Origin: an uncultured Verrucomicrobiota bacterium
GTDB lineage: Bacteria; Verrucomicrobiota; Verrucomicrobiae; Opitutales; Opitutaceae
DNA: 19,605 bases
Assembly (NCBI GenBank): GCA_946482165.1
Contig: CAMLQS010000053.1
Span: 1 to 19,605 of the forward strand
Direction: 5' to 3'
Shown: positions 7,295 through 14,648 of the stretch, in pieces
Position numbering within the stretch: the stretch's first letter is position 1
Layout of the letters: each line of letters opens with the position of its first letter
Program-made: the position numbers and the translations under genes
The notes under the pieces: generated by a model
Told to the model about the DNA's origin: nothing
The model's input: only the letters and a program-made list of their open reading frames with translations
The model's database searches: none

Positions 7295-10129
7295 ATGTTT
7301 CCCAACTCCTCGCTGCCTCGCCCCGAGTATCCTCGTCCCGATCGCCAACGCGGTCGTGTCGAGGGCGTCGAATGGCTCAACCTGAACGGCCCCTGGCAGT
7401 TTCGTTTCGACCCGCGCCGGCGCGGCGGCGACGAGCGCTGGTTCGATCCCGAGGGGCCGGACTGGCGGGAGCAGATCATCGTCCCCTTTTGCTGGGAATC
7501 CCTCGCCGCCTGGGGCGAGGGCGACGCGGCGGGGAACGAGAACTACTACTCGAAGCGCGTCTACGTCGACCCGGTGAGCGTGACGAGCGACAACCACCGG
7601 CAGGCGCCGCGCTTCGAGGTCGGCTGGTATCGCAGGCGTGTCCGGATTCCGGATACGCCCGTGTGGCGTCAGCGCCGGGTCTACCTCACCATCGGAGCGG
7701 CGGATTTCTTCACCGACGTCTGGTGCAACGGGGTCCACATCGGCCGCCACGAGGGCGGCTACACGCCCATCGAGCTCGACATCACCGACGCCCTTCGCCC
7801 GGCCTCGGCCGGGGAGAAGGGCCGCGACGCGCTGCTCGTCATACGCGTCGAGGATCCGATGGACAACCGCGAGCAGCCGGTCGGCAAGCAGTGGGGCTGG
7901 TATACCACGACGAGCGGGATCTGGCAGACCGTCTTCCTCGAGCCACGAGCGGCGGTGCATATCGACCACTTCCGCATCACCACCGACATCGACGAGGGGA
8001 AGGTCCATTTCGAGGTATTCGGGACCGGTTTTGGCGCCGATCACGCGGTCTCGGTGGAGATCATCCCGCCCGAGGCGCCGCCTCACCGGGCGGTGCTGGC
8101 GCCGGCGGCGGCCGACGATCCGGCGGTGCACGTGGGCGATGCCGAAGTGCATCCCATCACGCTTTGGGACCCCGGAGACCCGAAAATATACCAGGTGATT
8201 TTTCGCGTTCACGACGAGGAGGATCGCGAGCTCGATGTTGTGCGCGGCTACTTCGGCATGCGAAAGATCAGCACCGAGCCGGTGGAGCAGGGCCCGGCCA
8301 CGCTTTGCCTGAACAACAAGCCGATCTACCTGCGCGGCGCCCTTTATCAGAGTTACCACCCGGCGGGCGTTTACACCGCGCCGGACGCCACGGTGCTCAA
8401 GGACGACATCGGCTTCGCCCGCCGAGCGGGCTTCGATTTCCTGCGCATCCACATCAAGCTCGATGACCCGATCCTGCTCTACTACGCGGACACGATCGGC
8501 ATCCTGCTCATGCAGGATTTTCCGAACTTCGGCGAAGGCGGCGACACTCCGCTGGGTCGGCGTCGTTTCGAGGAGATGATGCGCCTCGGAATCAAGCGCG
8601 ACTTCAACCACCCGTCGATCATCGCCTGGTGCATTTTCAACGAGAGCTGGGGTTTTGGCGGACAGAACGAGCTGATGAAGCTCATCACGCCGCACTTGGA
8701 GATCCCCGAGGCGGACCGCGAGGCGCGGCGCGCGGCAAGCAAATCCGCCTTCGACTGGATTCACCGGATGTGGGCGCTGGCCAAGACCCTGGATGCCACC
8801 CGGCTGATCGAGGACATGAGCGTGGTCGTGTGGGAACACCTGGACGCCTACGGACACGTGGACACCGACATCAACTCCTGGCATTTCTACCTCGACGATT
8901 ACGACAAGGCTCGCGCGCACATCGAGAACGTCGTGGCCAAGACCTACCGCGGCTCTACCTTCAATTACATCGAGGGCCGCGAGCAGCGCGACGCGCCGCT
9001 GATCAACAGCGAATACGGCGGCGTGGGCGCGCTCGACGGCGACCGCGACATCAGCTGGTCCTTCAAGTTTCTCACCAACGAGCTGCGCCGCCACGGCCAG
9101 TTGTCCGCCTACATCTTCACCGAGCTCACCGACGTCGAGTGGGAATACAACGGCTTCCTCAACTACGATCGCACGCGAAAGGAGTTCGGCTACGAACCGG
9201 CGATCATCAACCAGGGTGACGTGCTTCCTATCGACTCCGCGCCGATCTCGCGGGCGCCGGTGGGCGGGCGCGTGGAGGTGAACGTATTTTCGTCGCACTT
9301 CTCCCGCAGGCGCCGCGAGGGCGTGGTCCTCCACTGGATCTACTCGGGAATCGACACGCTCGGCACGGAGCACCCGGTGCTCGCCCGCGGGCGTGTGAAG
9401 ATACCTTTCACCCATCACCGGGTCGAGTTGGCGCGACGCATCGCGCTCGAGCTGCCGGCGGAGCCGATGCTTTGCACGCTTTCGGTCGCGGCGGTGACCC
9501 CGGCGGGCGAGACGGTCGCCAGTAATTTCATCCAGCACCTCGTCGGCGACACGCCGCCGGAGCGCGAGGAGCGCGGGCCCACTCTCGTGCTTCGGCGCCG
9601 CGTCCAGGACTGGCACTCCGCGGTGTGGAGCTTTGGCGGCGCCACGCGCGAGGAGGCGGAAAAGGAGGGGGTCGCGTTTGGCGTGGGCGCGGGGCATTTT
9701 GAATGGTGGTTCACCGACCCCGAGTTGCGTCGCTTGAAGGACGCGGCGCGCATTCGGCTGCTGGTCGAGGTATCCTCGCGCCGGCTCGACGTGCCGCAGA
9801 CCGACACCCACCGGCACCCGACGTGGTGCGAGGTCACGCTCAACGGCGTGCCGATCCACCGCGGAATCTTGCCGAACCATCCGCATGATACCCGCGGCGC
9901 CCTCAGCTACCTGCGCGGCGGGCGCGGCGGCTACGGATATCTCGTTCGCGCCGTGCTGGAGGGAAGCGCGCTGGAGAGCGTCCTGGCGTCCGCGGGTCGG
10001 GAGGGGCTGCTGCGTTTGCGTTGCACGGTGCCGGATGTCTCCCCTGTGGGAGGCCTGAGCGTCTACGAGCACGACAGCGGACGTTATCCCATTGCCCCGA
10101 CGATCATTGTCGAGTGGCCGCAAGGCTGA
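7295..10129 (+). CDS. Glycoside hydrolase family 2 protein
   Basis: Probable retaining exo-glycosidase of the beta-galactosidase/beta-glucuronidase group; 944 residues. The N-terminal sugar-binding jelly roll has LNGPWQFRFDP, VPFCWES, VGWYRRRVRIP and FFTDVWCNGVHIGRHEGGYTPIELDIT. An Ig-like domain follows, then the TIM barrel. The acid/base Glu is E450 in NHPSIIAWCIFNESWGF and the likely nucleophile is E573 in INSEYGG. The last 240 residues (VWSFGGAT... to VEWPQG) look like an extra beta-rich, possibly carbohydrate-binding domain. No signal peptide is visible, so it should be cytoplasmic. The start at 7295 was preferred because the in-frame start at 7241 lies inside the inverted repeat. Substrate is unknown; proximity to glf makes a galactofuranoside conceivable. 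Confidence 0.92.
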   Translation: MFPNSSLPRPEYPRPDRQRGRVEGVEWLNLNGPWQFRFDPRRRGGDERWFDPEGPDWREQIIVPFCWESLAAWGEGDAAGNENYYSKRVYVDPVSVTSDNHRQAPRFEVGWYRRRVRIPDTPVWRQRRVYLTIGAADFFTDVWCNGVHIGRHEGGYTPIELDITDALRPASAGEKGRDALLVIRVEDPMDNREQPVGKQWGWYTTTSGIWQTVFLEPRAAVHIDHFRITTDIDEGKVHFEVFGTGFGADHAVSVEIIPPEAPPHRAVLAPAAADDPAVHVGDAEVHPITLWDPGDPKIYQVIFRVHDEEDRELDVVRGYFGMRKISTEPVEQGPATLCLNNKPIYLRGALYQSYHPAGVYTAPDATVLKDDIGFARRAGFDFLRIHIKLDDPILLYYADTIGILLMQDFPNFGEGGDTPLGRRRFEEMMRLGIKRDFNHPSIIAWCIFNESWGFGGQNELMKLITPHLEIPEADREARRAASKSAFDWIHRMWALAKTLDATRLIEDMSVVVWEHLDAYGHVDTDINSWHFYLDDYDKARAHIENVVAKTYRGSTFNYIEGREQRDAPLINSEYGGVGALDGDRDISWSFKFLTNELRRHGQLSAYIFTELTDVEWEYNGFLNYDRTRKEFGYEPAIINQGDVLPIDSAPISRAPVGGRVEVNVFSSHFSRRRREGVVLHWIYSGIDTLGTEHPVLARGRVKIPFTHHRVELARRIALELPAEPMLCTLSVAAVTPAGETVASNFIQHLVGDTPPEREERGPTLVLRRRVQDWHSAVWSFGGATREEAEKEGVAFGVGAGHFEWWFTDPELRRLKDAARIRLLVEVSSRRLDVPQTDTHRHPTWCEVTLNGVPIHRGILPNHPHDTRGALSYLRGGRGGYGYLVRAVLEGSALESVLASAGREGLLRLRCTVPDVSPVGGLSVYEHDSGRYPIAPTIIVEWPQG

Positions 10130-10377
10130 GCCAGCCGCGCGGGAGGGATTTCGCCTCAGGGGCTGCGCCCTGAGTCCGCGGAGCCATGCTTCCCCCCTGC
10201 CGTCTCTTTCGCGTCTCCGCTAGAGTGATCCTCCACAACTTTTATGGGCTTCGACAAATGGGAGAGGGAAGGGTCGGGCCGTCTATTGGCGGCGTCGGCG
10301 GAAACAATCGGGCTGGTTAAAAACAGGCACGGTATCCGCAGGGCGGATGGCGGGCGCGGCGAGAGAGGGGGCCGCCA
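10130..10377. other. Intergenic region with two small hairpins
   Basis: This 248-bp gap between the GH2 gene and the metalloprotease holds a 7-bp stem, CTCAGGG/CCCTGAG (10155-10174, 6-nt loop), with no T tract, so it is at best a weak or Rho-assisted stop. It also holds a 6-bp stem, ATCCGC/GCGGAT (10334-10348, 3-nt loop), 29 bp before the protease start. A purine run, GAGAGAGGGGG (10360-10370), is a credible ribosome binding site about 7 nt before the ATG. No convincing -35/-10 promoter was found. Confidence 0.45.
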
Positions 10378-13206
10378 ATGAGGCGAAAACTGGCGGGAGG
10401 AATCGGCGCCTCGCTCGCGTTGCTGGCGATGGCGGCCGTTTGGGTGTTCGGTGCGGGACCGAAGGAAACGGGCCTGAGCAACGAAGCCCATGCGCCGGGC
10501 GAAAATCTCAACCTCGGCTTGATCGCCGCCGCCGCCTCGGCGCCTGCGTGGCGGGATGCGGCGCCCGCCGCGGCCTTCGCTTCCAACGAATCGTCCAAGG
10601 CTGGCGAGCGGCGGCAACGCCAGCTGGAACGGGCGCTGCAAGTGAAGGTGATCGAGCCGCTGGCGAATCCGGACGGCGCGTCTTGGCGGGAAGGCCAGGA
10701 GCTGACGCTGGCGCTTTTCGACGGCGAGGTTGAACACGCCGTGATCGAGCGCGTGTGGCCGGGCGGGGGAGGCATCGGTTCGGCGAAGGTCTCGGGCCGG
10801 CTCGCGTCAGGGGGAAGTTTCGCCTTCGCGGTCGCCGCGCGAGGCTTGCGCGAAGGTTTGATACTCCCCGGCGGGGACGGACCCGTTTACCGTATCCTCG
10901 GAGCCGAGGACGGCGGGCTGCGGTTGGCGAAGCTGCCGCGCGACGCGGTGCTGTGCGCGAGCCTGCCCCGGCCGCCAAGCCGTCCGGCGACCGCCGGCAT
11001 GCCGGCGCCGGGCGTGGCGCCCTCGGTCGCGGCGATGGCGGCGCCCATGCTGGACAGCCGTCCCGAGGCGGAGCCCGTGCTGTATCTCGATTTCGACGGG
11101 GAGACGGTGAACGATCCGATCTGGAACCGCGGAACCACGATTCAAGCGGCGCCGAGCGGCCTGACGGAGTCGGAGATCCGGCGCGTGTGGAGCATGGTGG
11201 CGGAGGATTACCGGCCGTTTCGGATCAACGTTACGACCGATCCGTCTCGTTACGCCGCGGCCCGGCCCATGCAGCGTATGCGCTGCATCATTACACCGAC
11301 GAACGAGTGGTATGGCGACGTGGGCGGCGTTGCGCTGGTGTTTTCGTGGCGCGACGCGAGCGCGGGCGCCTTTGCGGCGAACGTGCCGTGCTGGGTGTTT
11401 TCGGATCCGGGGGTGATGCTGCCGGAGGATGTCGCGCTGGCGATCAGCCACGAGGCGGGACACACCTTGGGCCTGTATCACGACGGCCTGCGCGGCGAGA
11501 ACGGCGTGACGCCGCCGGACGGCGATTACTATCAAGGGCAAGGCGCGGGCGCCACCGCGTGGGGGCCGATCATGGGCGCTCCGTATGGCAAGCCGCTCAT
11601 CCAGTGGAGCCGCGGAGATTACTCCGTGGGCGCGCGAGTCGCCAACAACCCCGAGGACGACGTGGCCCTGATCGCGACGATCGAGAACCACGTGGGCTTT
11701 GCCGCCGAGCGCCGCGCGGAGACGCTGGCTGATGCGTGCCGGCTGGGGCTCGCATCCGATGGCGTCACGGTGGAGCACAAGGGAATGATCGAGCGGGCGG
11801 GCGCGGAGGCGTGGCTGATTTTCGCCACGGGCGGGGGCGTGTTGAATCTGGAACTCGCGCCAATCGATCCGGCGGTGCCAACCGCGACGAACTTCGACGG
11901 CACGCTTACTATCACGACAATGGCGGGCGCGGTGCTGGCGTCGGCGAATCAAACGGGGACCTGTTTCCCGCGGCTGACCGCATCTTTGGCGGCAGGCGTG
12001 TATGTGCTGCGGGTGAAGTCGACCGGCGAGGGGAGTCCGGCCGCGGGAGGTTACTCGAACTACGGAAGCATTGGACGCTACCGCGTGGTCGGGCAAATCC
12101 CGGCCGCGACCGGCGTGGCGCCGCAGATGGGAGGCGCGCCGCGCGGAGAGGGACGGGCGGGGGAGGAGTTTGGCTACCTGATCGAATCGGCCGGGGCGGG
12201 TCTTGCGTTCGCCGCGGACAACCTGCCTCCCGGTTTGACGGTGGGCGCGGATGGGCGAATCGGCGGCGTGCCCAGCCAGCCCGGCTTGTGGACGACGACG
12301 GTGCGTGCGACCAACGCGGCCGGCGCGTCGAGCAGGACGGTGACGATCGCCGTCGCGGGGGGAGATTTCGCCGCGTCGCTGGATGCGTCGGGCATGGTGT
12401 TCACGACAGGCGGGTCCCGGCCTTGGCGGAGCGTGGCGGAAGCCGGCGCGCCGGTCGGCGGATCGAGCGCGCGCAGCGGCGAGCTGCTCGACGACAACGG
12501 CGAAAGCTGGATTGAAACGCAGGTCACGGGTCCGGGGCGGATCAGCTGGCTGTGGCGCGTGTCGTCGGAAAAGGACTACGACCTCTTGCATGCCTCGCTG
12601 GACGGGACTCCCGTCGCCGCGATCTCCGGCGATGTCGCGTGGACGGAGCGTGTGATCGATGTCCCCTCGGGAACGCATGTGCTGCGCTGGAGCTACGACA
12701 AGGACGACTACCTTTCCGAGCGCGAGGACTCGGCATGGATCGACCGTGTGCGTTGGGAGCGGGGTTTTGAGCAGTGGACCACGGCTTCGGCTCTGCCGTC
12801 GGCCGCGGCCGCGGCCGAAGCGGATCCCGATGGCGACGGCGCACCAAACCTTCTGGAGTATGCCTTTGGCCGTTCGCCGGGCACACCCGATGGGCTGGGC
12901 TCGGCGGTGAACGTGATGCCGGTCGCGGTCTCTGGCGGAAGTGCGGCGGTTGCCCTGGAGCTGACGTTTACCCGTCCTCCCGCCTTGGCGGACATTCGCT
13001 ACGTGGTCGAGGTGTCGTCCGATTTGCTGGTCTGGACCCGCGGCCACGCTTACGGCCCGAGTGCGGACAATTCCTCCTCAACGCTTCCCACGAGCGAAAT
13101 TGAGCGCACCGCGCTACCGGACGGCGGCGAGCGGGTCCGCGTGCGTGATCGCAATACCGGGGGCGGCGACCGGCGTTTTATCCGGCTGCGGGTGGAACGC
13201 ACCTAG
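10378..13206 (+). CDS. Secreted metzincin-type zinc metalloprotease, multidomain
   Basis: This 942-residue exported protein probably degrades proteins outside the cytoplasm. A signal peptide or anchor covers residues 1-26 (MRRKLAGG...LLAMAAVWVFGAG). The catalytic domain, from about residue 235 (VLYLDFDGETV), has the extended zinc motif HEAGHTLGLYHD at 358-369 (His358, Glu359, His362, His368) and a probable Met-turn at M399 (GPIMGAP), both metzincin hallmarks. A PPC-like beta domain (about 460-555) and a putative Ig-like domain (about 581-661, NLPPGLTV...GVPSQPG) follow. Next is a beta-rich domain (about 662-800, LDDNGESWIETQVTGPGRISWLWRV). The end has a calcium-loop-like DPDGDG (816-821), NLLEYAFG and a VEVSSDLLVWTRG module. 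I see no sorting signal such as PEP-CTERM. The start has a good Shine-Dalgarno-like run. It appears to be a single-gene unit. Confidence 0.88.
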   Translation: MRRKLAGGIGASLALLAMAAVWVFGAGPKETGLSNEAHAPGENLNLGLIAAAASAPAWRDAAPAAAFASNESSKAGERRQRQLERALQVKVIEPLANPDGASWREGQELTLALFDGEVEHAVIERVWPGGGGIGSAKVSGRLASGGSFAFAVAARGLREGLILPGGDGPVYRILGAEDGGLRLAKLPRDAVLCASLPRPPSRPATAGMPAPGVAPSVAAMAAPMLDSRPEAEPVLYLDFDGETVNDPIWNRGTTIQAAPSGLTESEIRRVWSMVAEDYRPFRINVTTDPSRYAAARPMQRMRCIITPTNEWYGDVGGVALVFSWRDASAGAFAANVPCWVFSDPGVMLPEDVALAISHEAGHTLGLYHDGLRGENGVTPPDGDYYQGQGAGATAWGPIMGAPYGKPLIQWSRGDYSVGARVANNPEDDVALIATIENHVGFAAERRAETLADACRLGLASDGVTVEHKGMIERAGAEAWLIFATGGGVLNLELAPIDPAVPTATNFDGTLTITTMAGAVLASANQTGTCFPRLTASLAAGVYVLRVKSTGEGSPAAGGYSNYGSIGRYRVVGQIPAATGVAPQMGGAPRGEGRAGEEFGYLIESAGAGLAFAADNLPPGLTVGADGRIGGVPSQPGLWTTTVRATNAAGASSRTVTIAVAGGDFAASLDASGMVFTTGGSRPWRSVAEAGAPVGGSSARSGELLDDNGESWIETQVTGPGRISWLWRVSSEKDYDLLHASLDGTPVAAISGDVAWTERVIDVPSGTHVLRWSYDKDDYLSEREDSAWIDRVRWERGFEQWTTASALPSAAAAAEADPDGDGAPNLLEYAFGRSPGTPDGLGSAVNVMPVAVSGGSAAVALELTFTRPPALADIRYVVEVSSDLLVWTRGHAYGPSADNSSSTLPTSEIERTALPDGGERVRVRDRNTGGGDRRFIRLRVERT

Positions 13207-13277
13207 GCGTTGGTGCGGAGAAAACAGCGAAGCTTGGTCATGGGACTGATCAAAATTGTTCACGCCAGCCCCGCTCG

Positions 13278-13368
13278 GTGTCGTTGATCATCTCATTTGA
13301 TTCATGGATGGCCGATTGAGTGTCGAGTTATGGTTCATGTGGATCGTTTTTTGGCCGATTTTGTGTCG
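13278..13368 (+). repeat. Phased direct repeats (GTGTCG elements)
   Basis: GTGTCG occurs at 13278, 13320 and 13363, giving spacings of 42 and 43 bp, close to four helical turns. The second and third copies share a longer unit, TGGCCGATT-NN-GTGTCG (13309-13325 and 13352-13368), matching at all 15 specified positions. The first copy has only the GTGTCG core. An inverted copy, CGACAC, follows at 13376. Same-face spacing upstream of a promoter suggests binding sites for an activator. Confidence 0.5.
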
Positions 13369-13382
13369 CAAAAAACGACACA
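13362..13382 (+). other. Short perfect hairpin overlapping the last GTGTCG copy
   Basis: TGTGTCG (13362-13368) and CGACACA (13376-13382) form a perfect 7-bp inverted repeat around a CAAAAAA spacer. On the plus strand the stem is followed by TTT only, so it is a poor terminator. It could instead be a paired, inverted binding site, because its left arm is the third GTGTCG repeat. Confidence 0.45.
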
Positions 13383-13443
13383 TTTACGGGCGCGCGGCGC
13401 CGGCTCGTGCATTAATCACTTTCATGCAGGTTCTTAAGGTTTT

Positions 13444-13475
13444 TACCTAAGGCTGGCACAATGGGCGCTTAGGTA
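13444..13475. promoter_or_regulatory. Inverted repeat enclosing the -24/-12 element
   Basis: TACCTAAG (13444-13451) and CTTAGGTA (13468-13475) are perfect 8-bp inverted arms with a 16-bp spacer that contains the sigma-54-like element. Related sequence continues on both sides (CTTAAGGT at 13434 onward, AGGTAGGTTTACC at 13471-13483). It may be an operator that blocks the promoter, or a chance overlap. Confidence 0.5.
13453..13470 (+). promoter_or_regulatory. Sigma-54-like -24/-12 promoter of the porin-urt locus
   Basis: CTGGCAC (13453-13459) matches the -24 consensus YTGGCAC, and a GC at 13467-13468 follows the GG at 13455-13456 after exactly 10 bp, the spacing required for RpoN. The -12 half (GCGC instead of TTGC) is weak. 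The predicted transcription start is near 13480, about 64 nt before the porin ATG. Nitrogen-linked control of urea transport by sigma-54 is known in other bacteria, which fits the downstream genes. Confidence 0.45.
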
Positions 13476-13522
13476 GGTTTACCCTCCGATACCCCCGAGA
13501 AGGGCATCGGTAGCGGTCAACC
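13476..13522 (+). other. 5' leader stem-loop upstream of the porin
   Basis: A 47-nt hairpin can form. GGTT (13476-13479) pairs with AACC (13519-13522) and ACC (13481-13483) with GGT (13515-13517). After a small internal loop, CCGAT (13486-13490) pairs with ATCGG (13506-13510), then CCC (13492-13494) with GGG (13502-13504), closing CCGAGAA. That gives 15 pairs with two single mismatches. It ends 21 nt before the ATG. If transcription starts near 13480, the outer four pairs would be lost. It resembles stabilising 5' hairpins of porin mRNAs; no known riboswitch was recognised. Confidence 0.5.
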
Positions 13523-13543
13523 AACCAAAAACAACCAGCACGC

Positions 13544-14521
13544 ATGAAATCCCGCCTGAAATACGCCGGCCTCGGAGCCGCTCTCGCCACCGCCGCCACC
13601 AGCCTCCAAGCCGAGGTGTCGATCAATGAAAACCTTTCCCTCAACGGTTATGTCATCGGCGCCGGAGTCGTGACCGAAGGCACGCCAGCCAAGAACGGCC
13701 CCGAGTTCGGGAAAAGCGCGTTCTTTTATGACTCCGCCTATGTCGCCTTGAACGGCAAGTATAACGATTTCTCCGGCAAGGTCAGCCTCTTCGCGGTTTC
13801 CCCCTTCGACAACAACACCGGCGACGACACCGGCGTTCTGGACGCCTACGTTACCTATACGGCGGGCGACGTCGCCGTCACGGCCGGCAAGTATCTTGGC
13901 TACCTGGGCTACGAGTCCTTCCACAGCGTTAACAACGCGTTCATCAGCTTCAGCCAGGCGCTCTATTCCAGCCCGTGGTCCACGGGTGCGAAGATCGACT
14001 ACACCGGAGAGGGCTTTTCCGCCGGCTTCTCGGTTCGCGACTCCCAGATGTTCGCCACCGGCAGTTTCTTCGAGGGCGACGGCGAAATCGATGACGATAT
14101 CGGCTACGAGGCCTTCTTCTCGTTCACGGGTATCGAAAAACTCACCATCTTCGCGGGCGCGGGCTACGAAGACGTGGACGACCTCGGAATCGGTGGCGTC
14201 TACACCCTCGACTTCTGGGCCCAATACGCGGTCACCGACAAGTTCACGCTCGTCGGCGAGTTTGCGTTGGTCGAGGACGTCGTGAAGAGCAGCTGGCTCC
14301 TCCAGGGTTCTTACGCGGTGACCGAGGACGTGGCCGTCGCCGCCCGCTTGACCGGCTCCGAAGACGACACCGGTTTCGGTTCGGACGCTCTGGGTTACGG
14401 ACTCGCCTCCACTTACACCATCACGCCCAACTTTTACGTGAAGGGCGAGGTCACCAAGACCGAGTTTGACGCCGGCTCGGACGTGTTCAGCTACGCGCTG
14501 CAGGGCATCTTCAAGTTCTAA
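13544..14521 (+). CDS. Outer-membrane beta-barrel porin, probably for urea uptake
   Basis: This 325-residue protein has a clear signal peptide (cleavage likely after Ala23, SLQA|EVS). The rest consists of alternating amphipathic beta strands with aromatic girdles and ends in Phe (QGIFKF), the recognition end for outer-membrane assembly. Loops are very acidic (DNNTGDDTGV, FEGDGEIDDDIGYE, TGSEDDTGFGSDA), giving a low isoelectric point. No enzymatic motif is present. It lies directly upstream of urtA in the same direction, so it is probably the channel that brings urea or short amides across the outer membrane to UrtA. Specificity is inferred only from context. The ATG at 13544 lacks a Shine-Dalgarno sequence but follows an A/C-rich leader. 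A hairpin after the stop may limit read-through. Confidence 0.88.
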   Translation: MKSRLKYAGLGAALATAATSLQAEVSINENLSLNGYVIGAGVVTEGTPAKNGPEFGKSAFFYDSAYVALNGKYNDFSGKVSLFAVSPFDNNTGDDTGVLDAYVTYTAGDVAVTAGKYLGYLGYESFHSVNNAFISFSQALYSSPWSTGAKIDYTGEGFSAGFSVRDSQMFATGSFFEGDGEIDDDIGYEAFFSFTGIEKLTIFAGAGYEDVDDLGIGGVYTLDFWAQYAVTDKFTLVGEFALVEDVVKSSWLLQGSYAVTEDVAVAARLTGSEDDTGFGSDALGYGLASTYTITPNFYVKGEVTKTEFDAGSDVFSYALQGIFKF

Positions 14522-14549
14522 TCGCCACTCCGGCTGACGAACCTTTTCG

Positions 14550-14580
14550 GGCCGAGGTCCCTGCGCGGACTTCGGCCTTC
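14550..14580 (+). terminator. Terminator-like hairpin between porin and urtA
   Basis: GGCCGAGGTCC (14550-14560) and GGACTTCGGCC (14567-14577) pair over 11 bp with one G-U pair and a 6-nt loop, followed by TTCTTCTCC. The imperfect T tract suggests partial rather than complete termination, which would leave urtA expressed at a lower level than the porin. Confidence 0.65.
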
Positions 14581-14648
14581 TTCTCCGGTGGCGCGGCGGC
14601 TCCGTGCCCGCGTCCCGGTTACCGACAACTTTCAGTTTTCCCTCACCT

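Larger units (their letters stand above)
13207..13543 (+). promoter_or_regulatory. Regulatory region of the porin-urt locus
   Basis: This 337-bp, comparatively AT-rich gap has no credible gene but dense structure, listed separately below. The order is a 16-bp imperfect palindrome (TGATCAAAATTGTTCA, 13247-13262), three GTGTCG elements, a short hairpin, the -24/-12 element within an inverted repeat, and a leader hairpin. The last 21 nt before the ATG (13523-13543) are A/C-rich, unstructured and lack a Shine-Dalgarno sequence. No terminator for the upstream protease gene was seen. Confidence 0.6.

Noticed and set aside
10155..10174. Intrinsic terminator after the GH2 gene
   Set aside because: The stem is only 7 bp and has no following T tract; listed only as a small hairpin.
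10130..10377. Sigma-70 promoter for the metalloprotease
   Set aside because: Candidate -35-like and -10-like hexamers occur only at wrong spacing (about 25 bp).
13408..13428. TGCAT-N11-ATGCA as an NtrC site upstream of the porin
   Set aside because: The half-site spacing is too wide and the inner consensus bases are absent.
13476..13543. Guanidine (ykkC-type) riboswitch in the porin leader
   Set aside because: None of the conserved ykkC, mini-ykkC or ykkC-III core sequences that I know are present.
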